DNA of 5,171 bases from Nitrospirota bacterium (GTDB lineage Bacteria; Nitrospirota; Nitrospiria; Nitrospirales; UBA8639). The stretch's first letter is position 1. Each line of letters opens with the position of its first letter. Shown here one piece after another: positions 1 to 5,171 of this stretch. The stretch covers positions 431,622 through 436,792 of the forward strand of contig CP070743.1 of assembly GCA_020348185.1 (NCBI GenBank), written 5' to 3'. The position numbers were made by a program, and so were the translations under genes. The notes below the pieces were generated by a model. It was given only the letters and a program-made list of their open reading frames with translations. It was not told the DNA's origin and searched no databases.

Positions 1-141
1 TTAAATGCGTTTAACCGACTCATTGAAGTTGAAGAAAAAACTGAAGGTTCGGGAGAAATTTCTCAGGACAGTGAATTGATCTCCGATCAGACGAGTCTCC
101 CAGAAGGTGAAGCAGAGAGGTACGCTGAAGATGGGGGTTGA
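1..141 (+). CDS. C-terminal end of an unidentified protein, acidic tail (partial)
   Basis: Frame 1 is open from the window edge to a TGA at 139-141, giving 46 residues of a protein whose start lies outside the window. The visible part is strongly acidic (10 Glu and 3 Asp against 3 Lys/Arg), rich in Ser, Gly and Gln, and looks like a disordered tail rather than a folded domain. I recognise no family. It is treated as coding because the frame is open throughout and its stop shares one base with the ATG of the next gene (TGATG), the usual layout of translationally coupled genes. Its function therefore cannot be stated; it is probably in the same transcript as the serine hydrolase that follows. 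A chance open frame of this length is possible but less likely given the stop-start overlap. Confidence 0.6.
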   Translation, partial: LNAFNRLIEVEEKTEGSGEISQDSELISDQTSLPEGEAERYAEDGG

Positions 142-1259
142 TGAGCAGGTCCCATCCCATCACACACGCTCTTCGCGCTGGGGTTCAGGAAGGCGTCTTC
201 CCCGGGGCCGTTCTTCTTGTGCGTCTCCACAATACCATCCTTTACCATGAGGCCGTTGGCCTCGCCTCGTCTCTTCCCGCTGCTACAGCAGCCCGCCTCA
301 ATACCTTATATGACCTTGCTTCTTTAACCAAACCGCTAGCCACGGCCACGGCGATACTGTGTCTAGTGCAGGACGGCCTGGCACATCTCGATCAACCAGT
401 TGGCTCGATCTTGCCCACACTGATGACTAGCTCGGTGAGCGAGGCCACAATTCGAGATTTACTGGGCCACCGTTCTGGCTTGCCAGCTTGGCGTCCCTAC
501 TTCAAACAATTCGGGTTTCAGGAAGGCAAATGGCGCGAACAAGATTCGTTAGAAAAAAGGCGTGAATTCGTTCTCCACAAAATTTGTCACGAACCTCTTG
601 AAGATCAGCCAAGGGACCAAACTCTTTACAGTGATTTAGGTTTTATGCTGCTGGGATTTGTGATTGAGAGCAAAACCAATCAATCGTTAGGTAGATATTG
701 CAAGGAAAGAATTTTTGATCCACTTAGTGCAAAATCATTGTCTTTTCTCCAAAGCGAAGGAGAAGTTTCCCCCGGACATGGGGCTTCTTGTGACATTGCT
801 CCGACGGAACAAGACCCGTGGCGCGGGAGACTGGCGCAAGGTGAAGTCCATGACGAAAATGCTTATTTACTGGGTGGAATAGCCGGGCACGCAGGCTTAT
901 TTGGGACAGCAGGGGCTGTGGCTGCCATCACGGGGGCCTGGCTAGGAGGCTATTGGGGCCGTAATGCTTTTTTCGATCAGAATTTAGTCAACGAGTTTGT
1001 TGCTAAGCAACCAGGATCGAGTTGGGCTCTGGGATGGGATACCCCTTCCCTTCCGTCCTCTTCAGGAACTCGCCTCTCGCAGTCCGCCTTTGGTCATTTG
1101 GGTTTTACCGGGACCTCAGTTTGGATTGACCCCATTCCGGAACTGGAGGTCATTCTCTTATCGAACCGGGTGCATCCTACCCGTGACAATAATAAAATCA
1201 AGGACTTCCGTCCCATGATTCATGATTTGGTGTACCAGGAATTCGTGGGAAATGGCTAG
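141..1259 (+). CDS. Serine hydrolase of the beta-lactamase / class C penicillin-binding fold
   Basis: A 372-residue protein (numbered from ATG 141) spanning a full beta-lactamase-family domain (PF00144 type). Visible motifs: SLTK at 61-64, giving the nucleophile Ser61 and Lys64; YSD at 163-165, the place of the family's Tyr-x-Asn; and HLGFTG at 319-324, the place of the KTG/HxG box. HDENAY (237-242) and GGIAGHAGLFGT (245-256), with a late SNRVHPTRDN stretch, resemble the branch that includes Bacillus AmiE (YbbE), a MurNAc-L-alanine amidase of cell-wall recycling. The N-terminus begins with a short hydrophilic stretch and then GVFPGAVLLV, part of the domain; no signal peptide is visible, so a cytoplasmic enzyme acting on recycled muropeptides or esters is inferred. 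A TTG at 138 is an alternative start; ATG 141 is preferred because it forms a TGATG overlap with the upstream stop. True substrate is unknown; esterase or peptidase activity is equally possible. Confidence 0.88.
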   Translation: MSRSHPITHALRAGVQEGVFPGAVLLVRLHNTILYHEAVGLASSLPAATAARLNTLYDLASLTKPLATATAILCLVQDGLAHLDQPVGSILPTLMTSSVSEATIRDLLGHRSGLPAWRPYFKQFGFQEGKWREQDSLEKRREFVLHKICHEPLEDQPRDQTLYSDLGFMLLGFVIESKTNQSLGRYCKERIFDPLSAKSLSFLQSEGEVSPGHGASCDIAPTEQDPWRGRLAQGEVHDENAYLLGGIAGHAGLFGTAGAVAAITGAWLGGYWGRNAFFDQNLVNEFVAKQPGSSWALGWDTPSLPSSSGTRLSQSAFGHLGFTGTSVWIDPIPELEVILLSNRVHPTRDNNKIKDFRPMIHDLVYQEFVGNG

Positions 1260-1334
1260 GCTTCACCGTTACTAAAATATCGGTAATTGAGTAACAACAA
1301 TACCTAATTCCCGACTTTATGAGAGGATGATTAT

Positions 1335-1664
1335 ATGGAAACGGATCTCGCCAGTTTGAAGCGAATACAAACCTTTATGCTGCTTATCCAAAGAGCCAGG
1401 AAAGCAGGTATTACACCTACCTTTGTGAGCACCCCAACTGAACATGGCGATAATATTAATGCTGTCGCCATGATCGATGGAAAGCGGGACAACGCGGGTT
1501 TATTGTTTTGGGATGTCACGTTACTTCAAGATCATGGGTTGGTGGATCGGTTGGATGAAGAGGAACTGGCTCTCGGAATAAATCTCACCGATGGCATGGT
1601 CGACGACGCGGAGAAAATACTCGCCTTTGTCGAGATTGAACTGGAAAAAGTCAGTGGTCGTTAA
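1335..1664 (+). CDS. Hypothetical small acidic protein, 109 residues
   Basis: A 109-residue protein starting at ATG 1335, preceded by GAGAGGA at 1321-1327 with 8 bases between the AGAGG core and the ATG, a good ribosome binding site that fixes the start. I do not recognise a family. It appears soluble: no signal peptide or membrane segment, a basic helix-like N-terminal segment (about residues 8-25), a central part with likely beta strands around NAVAMIDG and GLLFWDVTLL, and an acidic C-terminal half rich in Asp/Glu that ends in a predicted helix (about 88-107). It lies 75 bp after the serine hydrolase in the same direction and may be co-transcribed with it, although the gap could hold its own promoter. 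The reverse-strand frame across the same bases has no such start signal and is taken as a shadow. Confidence 0.75.
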   Translation: METDLASLKRIQTFMLLIQRARKAGITPTFVSTPTEHGDNINAVAMIDGKRDNAGLLFWDVTLLQDHGLVDRLDEEELALGINLTDGMVDDAEKILAFVEIELEKVSGR

Positions 1665-1816
1665 ATTGAACTAGAGTCGACCGGTTGAGGGAGGAGGGAT
1701 AAATTTCTTGGAACTGTTTTTAATAGATATTTCGACTCCAAGAATTGAGGAGGTCGGCCAAGGCAAAATAAATTAGGCCATCGGAGAGGAGGGGTTATGT
1801 CGTAAGGCAGGTTTAA
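1665..1816. other. Convergent intergenic gap with repeated purine-rich tracts
   Basis: This 152-bp gap lies between the 3' ends of two convergent genes. On the + strand it holds three GGAGG-like purine tracts: 1687-1699, 1747-1753 and 1784-1794. The last is followed at 1797 by ATG TCG TAA, a start with only one further codon. An 8-bp perfect inverted repeat, TTCTTGGA at 1705-1712 and TCCAAGAA at 1737-1744, encloses a 24-base AT-rich loop, but no T run follows the stem on either strand, so it is not a convincing intrinsic terminator. No longer gene is seen. The gap could be the decayed remnant of a small gene or a termination region that relies on Rho; neither is shown. Confidence 0.45.
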
Positions 1817-2131
1817 TCAATCCTGATAGTCGATCCAACTTTCTTTTTCTGCCAAATAGCGTTGTCCTTTAAAGTTAACTCGAGTGCGCATTTTAGAGAA
1901 TCCCAGATCGCGGAGCTTAGTGACGATGTCATTGACGGCGGCCGGGATTGTCCGGTGGGTATCACTCTCAATAGTGAGGGCTTCATACATCACGCTGGCG
2001 GTGTATCCTCTGTCCACTCGTTTGACGGGCACCAACCTGTTGAAATACCGATCGCTGGGATCCGTCCCTTCTAATTGATGTTTTTCCATCACGGCATTTC
2101 TGACACGGAATGAAAGGGGTAAAGAACTCAT
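1817..2131 (-). CDS. Hypothetical small protein, 104 residues, divergently placed
   Basis: A 104-residue reverse-strand protein with ATG at 2131-2129 and TGA at 1819-1817. Its start is well supported: the reverse strand reads AGAGGAG (bases 2147-2141) with 9 bases to the ATG, and a promoter-like pair lies further upstream. I do not recognise the family. The sequence suggests a small soluble alpha/beta protein: a basic N-terminal third (MSSLPLSFRVRNAVMEK), a strand-like YTASVMYEALTIE around residues 43-55, a helix around 63-77 (PAAVNDIVTKLRDLGF), then a strand with MRTRVNFKGQRYL and a Trp/Tyr-containing acidic end. There is no signal peptide or membrane segment. It is a single-gene unit, convergent with the 109-residue gene and divergent from the phospholipid synthase. 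Two + strand open frames within it lack start signals and are regarded as shadows. Confidence 0.8.
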   Translation of the reverse strand: MSSLPLSFRVRNAVMEKHQLEGTDPSDRYFNRLVPVKRVDRGYTASVMYEALTIESDTHRTIPAAVNDIVTKLRDLGFSKMRTRVNFKGQRYLAEKESWIDYQD

Positions 2132-2187
2132 CCAAAAGGACTCCTCTGGTCGGTTGTCAAATCAATTGAAATCGTGCATATTTTCAG

Positions 2188-2216
2188 ATTATAGAGTGCA
2201 GGCCAATGAGCTGCAA
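2188..2216 (-). promoter_or_regulatory. Candidate sigma70-type promoter for the reverse-strand 104-residue gene
   Basis: Read on the reverse strand, a perfect -10 hexamer TATAAT (2193-2188) lies 17 bases downstream of TTGCAG (2216-2211), which matches three of six positions of the -35 consensus. Transcription would start near 2181, leaving a leader of about 50 bases that contains the AGAGGAG ribosome binding site. The leader DNA also has an 8-bp palindrome, TCAATTGA at 2162-2169, which could be an operator or chance. The call rests on sequence match only. Confidence 0.5.
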
Positions 2217-2568
2217 CCCCAATTGACTTGATGAATACGTGCTCCTTAATCTTTTGACGAGACTAGCCGAAATTCCTATCAAGGAGTTGAGCAAAGCCAT
2301 CAAATTGGTTCCCACGAAACATATTGGGTGAGGCATCATTCGATTCTCATCAGAGAAGCAAATATATCTTGTGGGCGAGACGAAATATCCTTCCCAACTA
2401 ATTCTTCGCAAATTGGGACAACTGCCATTTTTGCATTTACCATCCACCTCAAAAGCTTGTAATTGGGTTCTGAAGATCTTAGGGTGGGTAGCGAAATTCA
2501 GTAATTTAAAAGCCCGGAGACTTTTTTTCTTGCGGTTTAATCTTACAGGGTGAAACGAGTTTACTGAT
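2217..2568. other. Divergent intergenic region, mostly unexplained
   Basis: Together with 2132-2216 this makes a 437-bp gap between two divergent start codons. It is more AT-rich in appearance than the flanking genes. I see no recognisable protein, tRNA, IS end or riboswitch. Scattered signals include AAGATCTT (a perfect 8-bp palindrome near 2473-2480) and several AATTGG words. No strong -35/-10 pair for the forward genes was found; the best was TTGTAA with a poor TAGGGT 17 bases on, around 2458-2486. A reverse-strand open frame of 140 codons crosses the region but lacks a credible start. The promoter of the phospholipid synthase and pilus unit must lie here or depend on another sigma factor. 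Confidence 0.5.
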
Positions 2569-3120
2569 ATGCCAATAGTACCCCTCAATATTCCGAACAC
2601 CCTCACGGTATTACGAATCCTTTTAGTTCCTGTTTTTGTGGGGTTCTTAATTTATAAACAAGATCAGTATGCCCTCATCACCCTTTTGATCGCCGCTTTA
2701 ACGGATGGGCTTGACGGAGCGATTGCCCGGTTAGCCAATCAACGGACTCTTATCGGTTCCTACCTTGATCCTCTTGCCGACAAAATCATGTTGATGTCGG
2801 CCTTTGTGACCCTTTCCGTATTGCATCTGATTCCTGTTTGGACAGTGATTCTTGTCGTGAGCCGAGATGTCATATTGTTGACGGGAACTCTCCTTGCTCG
2901 ACTCACAGAGTCTAATGTGGATCTTGCTCCCACCATACTGGGAAAGGGGGCCACCTTGGTCCAATTTCTTTATGTGACGGGAGTGGTGGCGGTGCAATCA
3001 GGGCTGATTGAAAAAAGCCTTCTTCCCCCATTGCTGGTTCTTATGGCGGTGCTGACAGTTTTCTCCGGACTCCATTATGTGTACCGAGGGATCATGAATG
3101 TGAATGCAGGAAACGTGTAG
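2569..3120 (+). CDS. CDP-alcohol phosphatidyltransferase (PgsA-like or cardiolipin-synthase-like)
   Basis: A 183-residue integral membrane enzyme of the CDP-alcohol phosphatidyltransferase family, which joins a phosphatidyl group from CDP-diacylglycerol to an alcohol in the inner membrane. The family signature DxxDGxxAR...GxxxDxxxD is complete: Asp46, Asp49, Gly50, Arg54, Gly63, Asp67 and Asp71 (the metal and catalytic aspartates). About six hydrophobic segments are visible, and the N-terminal PNTLTVLRILLVPVFV is typical of PgsA-like proteins. Length is normal for PgsA (about 180-200). The later SRDV at 98-101 and LGKGATLVQ at 124-132 recall the cardiolipin-synthase-like branch, where PgsA usually has an RE motif, so the substrate may be glycerol-3-phosphate or phosphatidylglycerol. 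Start ATG 2569 has only a weak ribosome site (ACGAG at 2555-2559). It ends 9-24 bp before pilB and is likely in its transcript. Confidence 0.88.
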   Translation: MPIVPLNIPNTLTVLRILLVPVFVGFLIYKQDQYALITLLIAALTDGLDGAIARLANQRTLIGSYLDPLADKIMLMSAFVTLSVLHLIPVWTVILVVSRDVILLTGTLLARLTESNVDLAPTILGKGATLVQFLYVTGVVAVQSGLIEKSLLPPLLVLMAVLTVFSGLHYVYRGIMNVNAGNV

Positions 3121-3141
3121 GTTGTCGCGTTGGCCATCACG

Positions 3142-4947
3142 ATGATGATTCGAGAACGCATGGGACAGCTCCTGATGGAAGCGCAGTTGGCCTCTGAGGA
3201 TCAAATTCAGGAAGCGATACAGGTTCAACGCTCAAATGGCAGCCGGCTAGGAAGCATTCTGGTTCAAATGGGGGTGATCTCGGAGGTCACCTTGCTCGAA
3301 TTTTTAAGTCAGCAGTATGGCGTTCCGCCCATCGATCTCTCCAGTTGCAAGATTGAACCAGAAGTACTGAATCTTGTTCCTCTGGAACTCGCTCAACAAT
3401 TCAGGATTGTACCGGTTCGTCAATTTCGTTCCAGACTGTCCCTTGCGATGGTTGATCCCTCCAATATCGCTTTGATTGATGAGATGAAATTTCGGACAGG
3501 GTTGAACGTGACACCTCTGGTAGCAAGTGAATCCGATATTCTTTCGGCCATTCGGAGGTCCTATCAGTTTTCAACGAGTGACAGGAATTCTTTTACTGGA
3601 GAAGACCCCCTACACGGTCCTGCTGGGACCACGGCTCCTCTTCAAGCTGCTTCCTTTGAAGAAATAGAACGTACCGGAACTTTTTATGACCTTCAGAATT
3701 GCTTGCGAGAGGCGTTGTCTGAACTGCCGGAAGGTGAGGACCATGTCAATGGGCATGATCTTCTTGAAGATAAAGCTCCGATTGTCAATCTTGTCAATCG
3801 CCTGTTTCGGGGTGCGGAAGAAATTGGGGCCAGCGATGTGCATTTTGAACCTACGGAGTTGTTTGTTCGGGTGCGGTTTCGTTTGGATGGAGTGTTAGGG
3901 ACCTTGACTCATTTACCCAAAAGAGTCCAACAGGCGGTGGTGGCGCGAATCAAAATCATGGCAAATTTAGACATTGCGGAACGGCGTCTCCCCCAGGATG
4001 GACGGATGAAATTACAGATTGATCCGAGTCATAGCATTGATGTGCGGGTGTCTATTCTTCCCTGTCTCCATGGTGAAAAAGCCGTACTTCGTTTGCTTGA
4101 TCGGTCCAAACTCAATTTGGATTTGACTACCCTGGGGTTAGAGAAGCCTGATTTGGAGAGCATCCTATCCGCATTAGAGAATCCCTATGGCATGATTTTG
4201 GTAACGGGGCCTACGGGTAGTGGAAAGACCACCACCCTGTATTCGGCCCTTCAATATCTCAATACTCCCCTCGTGAATATCGTCACGGTTGAAGATCCTG
4301 TAGAATACCATCTGAACGGCATCAATCAAATGCAAATTAAAGAAGATATTGGTCTCACCTTTGCGGCGGGCCTTCGTTCCTTCCTTCGACAAGATCCTGA
4401 TATCATTATGATCGGGGAAATCCGTGATCAGGAAACGGCCAATATTGCTGTTCAGGCTGCCTTGACAGGCCATAGAGTTTTTTCCACATTGCATACGAAT
4501 GATGGCCCACGCACCATTACGAGATTGCTTGATATGGGCGTTGAACCGTTTTTGGTTTCCTCCTCATTGTCTCTGATCATTGCCCAGCGGTTGGTGAGAA
4601 AGATCTGTGACTTTTGCAAAGAGTGCGACGTGAATACACCAGAACAATTAGTGGCCTTGGGATTCGATCAGGAGGAATTACAAGGTGTTGAGCCGATGAA
4701 AGGTCGGGGATGCGTTCGATGTCATCAAACCGGATTTAGTGGGAGAATCGCCCTCTTTGAGATTTTTCCACTTTCTGATGGATTTCATCAGAAAATTCTT
4801 AGCCGTGCCCCGGCCCATGAGTTGAAAGCGGCCGCAGTGCAGGCTGGGATACACACTCTTCGTCAAAGTGGACTGACCAAGATTCAAGGTGGTGTCACCA
4901 CGGTTAACGAGGTCGCGTCGGCGACGACCAGTGACCATTCAATCTGA
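3142..4947 (+). CDS. pilB: Type IV pilus extension ATPase PilB (GspE/MshE family) with an MshEN-type N-terminus
   Basis: A 601-residue (from ATG 3142) cytoplasmic hexameric ATPase that powers pilin assembly at the inner membrane. The N-terminal part (about 1-145) is a GspE_N/MshEN domain: two 24-residue motifs at 6-29 and 35-58 separated by five residues, then a second subdomain through IRRSYQ near 142. After a linker (about 145-205), the ATPase half shows ASDVHFE (230-236), Walker A GPTGSGKT (356-363), the Asp box VTVEDPVEY (383-389 region), Walker B DPDIIMIGEIRD (418-429, Glu426), and the His box TGHRVFSTLHTND (442-454). Cys489/Cys492 and Cys524/Cys527 form the tetracysteine zinc site usual for PilB and GspE and absent from PilT. 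TTG 3130 and ATG 3145 are other possible starts; none has a strong ribosome site. GspE of type II secretion is the alternative, but the following pilT gene favours the pilus role. Confidence 0.9.
   Translation: MMIRERMGQLLMEAQLASEDQIQEAIQVQRSNGSRLGSILVQMGVISEVTLLEFLSQQYGVPPIDLSSCKIEPEVLNLVPLELAQQFRIVPVRQFRSRLSLAMVDPSNIALIDEMKFRTGLNVTPLVASESDILSAIRRSYQFSTSDRNSFTGEDPLHGPAGTTAPLQAASFEEIERTGTFYDLQNCLREALSELPEGEDHVNGHDLLEDKAPIVNLVNRLFRGAEEIGASDVHFEPTELFVRVRFRLDGVLGTLTHLPKRVQQAVVARIKIMANLDIAERRLPQDGRMKLQIDPSHSIDVRVSILPCLHGEKAVLRLLDRSKLNLDLTTLGLEKPDLESILSALENPYGMILVTGPTGSGKTTTLYSALQYLNTPLVNIVTVEDPVEYHLNGINQMQIKEDIGLTFAAGLRSFLRQDPDIIMIGEIRDQETANIAVQAALTGHRVFSTLHTNDGPRTITRLLDMGVEPFLVSSSLSLIIAQRLVRKICDFCKECDVNTPEQLVALGFDQEELQGVEPMKGRGCVRCHQTGFSGRIALFEIFPLSDGFHQKILSRAPAHELKAAAVQAGIHTLRQSGLTKIQGGVTTVNEVASATTSDHSI
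3157..3315 (+). other. Tandem 24-residue MshEN motifs encoded at the start of pilB (putative cyclic-di-GMP site)
   Basis: The MshEN receptor domain is known to have two 24-residue motifs of the form RLGxx(L/V/I)(V/I)xxG(L/V/I)(L/V/I)xxxxLxxxLxxQ joined by five residues. Bases 3157-3228 encode a relaxed first copy (RMG at its start, Leu/Met at the hydrophobic pair, Gln in place of the middle Gly, Ile at both late Leu positions, final Gln). Bases 3229-3243 encode the five-residue spacer. Bases 3244-3315 encode a second copy that matches every specified position, including RLG, the middle Gly, both late Leu and the final Gln. Spacing and order are as in the known receptor; binding itself is inferred. 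Confidence 0.72.
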
Positions 4948-5171
4948 AAATCCTGGAAACCCCTTGCAGACTCTCAATCAGATCTGTCAGATCCTTATCG
5001 ATCGGAAAGGCTCCGACCTCCATCTGATAACCGGGAGTTCGCCTCGGATGAGAATCGATGGCTCCTTACAGACTCTCGACGGCCCGTCCCTAAGTGAGAC
5101 AGACATTCAACGGTTGGTGTCCGAAATGTTGACGGAAGGTCGACGTCAAGTCGTCGAGGGAATGAATGATA
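4931..5171 (+). CDS. pilT: Type IV pilus retraction ATPase PilT, N-terminal part (truncated by window edge)
   Basis: The frame opens at GTG 4931 and stays open to the window end, giving 80 residues without a stop. After a short leader, residues 27-44 show the typical PilT N-terminal pattern: GSDLHL (27-32), then Gly35 and Pro38, then RIDG (41-44), followed by LxxLDGPSLSETD. This is the PAS-like N-terminal domain of the retraction motor; the Walker motifs lie outside the window. There is no MshEN region before it, unlike PilB, which separates the retraction type from the extension type. The start overlaps the last 17 bases of pilB in another reading frame, a sign of translational coupling. No strong ribosome site precedes GTG 4931 (GAGG at 4909-4912 is too far), and the start could not be confirmed. 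PilU is a possible alternative paralogue. Confidence 0.82.
   Translation, partial: MTIQSENPGNPLQTLNQICQILIDRKGSDLHLITGSSPRMRIDGSLQTLDGPSLSETDIQRLVSEMLTEGRRQVVEGMND

Noticed and set aside
1268..1296. GTTACT / AGTAAC inverted repeat after the serine hydrolase as a terminator
   Set aside because: Six-bp arms around a 16-base loop with no GC-rich stem and no following T run.
1705..1744. Inverted repeat TTCTTGGA / TCCAAGAA as a terminator between convergent genes
   Set aside because: The stem is only 8 bp and AT-rich with a 24-base loop, and no T run follows on either strand.
2476..2500. GGGTGGGTAGCG-like stretch resembling the 3' part of a cyclic-di-GMP-I riboswitch, attractive beside a pilB with an MshEN domain
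   Set aside because: The other conserved parts of that riboswitch (the tetraloop-receptor and the A-rich core segments upstream) could not be found, so the likeness is short and probably coincidental. A covariance-model search would settle it.
2371..2553. Forward 60-codon open frame before the phosphatidyltransferase
   Set aside because: No ribosome site and no recognisable protein; overlaps the reverse open frame in the same AT-rich gap and looks like chance.
2184..2606. Reverse-strand open frame of 140 codons across the divergent gap
   Set aside because: It would begin with GTG inside the 5' end of the phosphatidyltransferase gene, has no ribosome site, and its residue make-up shows no domain pattern. 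It also runs through the better-supported promoter for the 104-residue gene.
4174..4494. Reverse-strand 106-codon open frame within pilB
   Set aside because: It is antisense to the highly conserved Walker A to His-box core of pilB and has no independent start signal or recognisable domain.

Overview
The window reads as bacterial chromosome of moderate GC. It has three blocks: a forward run of a peptidoglycan-type serine hydrolase and a small unknown protein, a single reverse-strand small unknown gene, and a forward cluster of a membrane phospholipid synthase with the two type IV pilus motor ATPases. The tone and protein style (short conserved-looking unknown genes, a PilB-PilT pair) would fit a Nitrospira-like or other Gram-negative environmental bacterium. 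That placement is an impression, not a proof, because no rRNA or other marker gene is present.

Layout. Bases 1-141 are the acidic C-terminal end of an unidentified protein. Its stop overlaps the start of a beta-lactamase-fold serine hydrolase (141-1259) as TGATG, so the two are probably translated together. A 75-bp gap leads to a 109-residue acidic unknown protein (1335-1664) with a good ribosome binding site. A 152-bp convergent gap (1665-1816), rich in purine tracts that resemble ribosome binding sites, separates it from a reverse-strand 104-residue unknown protein (2131-1817). That gene has an excellent Shine-Dalgarno sequence and a plausible sigma70-type promoter at 2188-2216. A 437-bp divergent gap, mostly unexplained, follows.

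The right part is a tight forward unit: a CDP-alcohol phosphatidyltransferase (2569-3120), a PilB/GspE-type extension ATPase (about 3142-4947) and the start of a PilT-type retraction ATPase (4931 to the window edge). PilB and PilT overlap by 17 bp, which points to co-expression of extension and retraction motors.

The most notable signal is at the PilB N-terminus. It carries two back-to-back 24-residue motifs separated by exactly five residues, the arrangement known from the MshEN cyclic-di-GMP receptor domain; the second copy fits the consensus at every position. This suggests that pilus extension here is directly controlled by cyclic-di-GMP. I did not find a mobile element, CRISPR array, tRNA, rRNA or convincing intrinsic terminator, nor clear evidence for an entirely new system.
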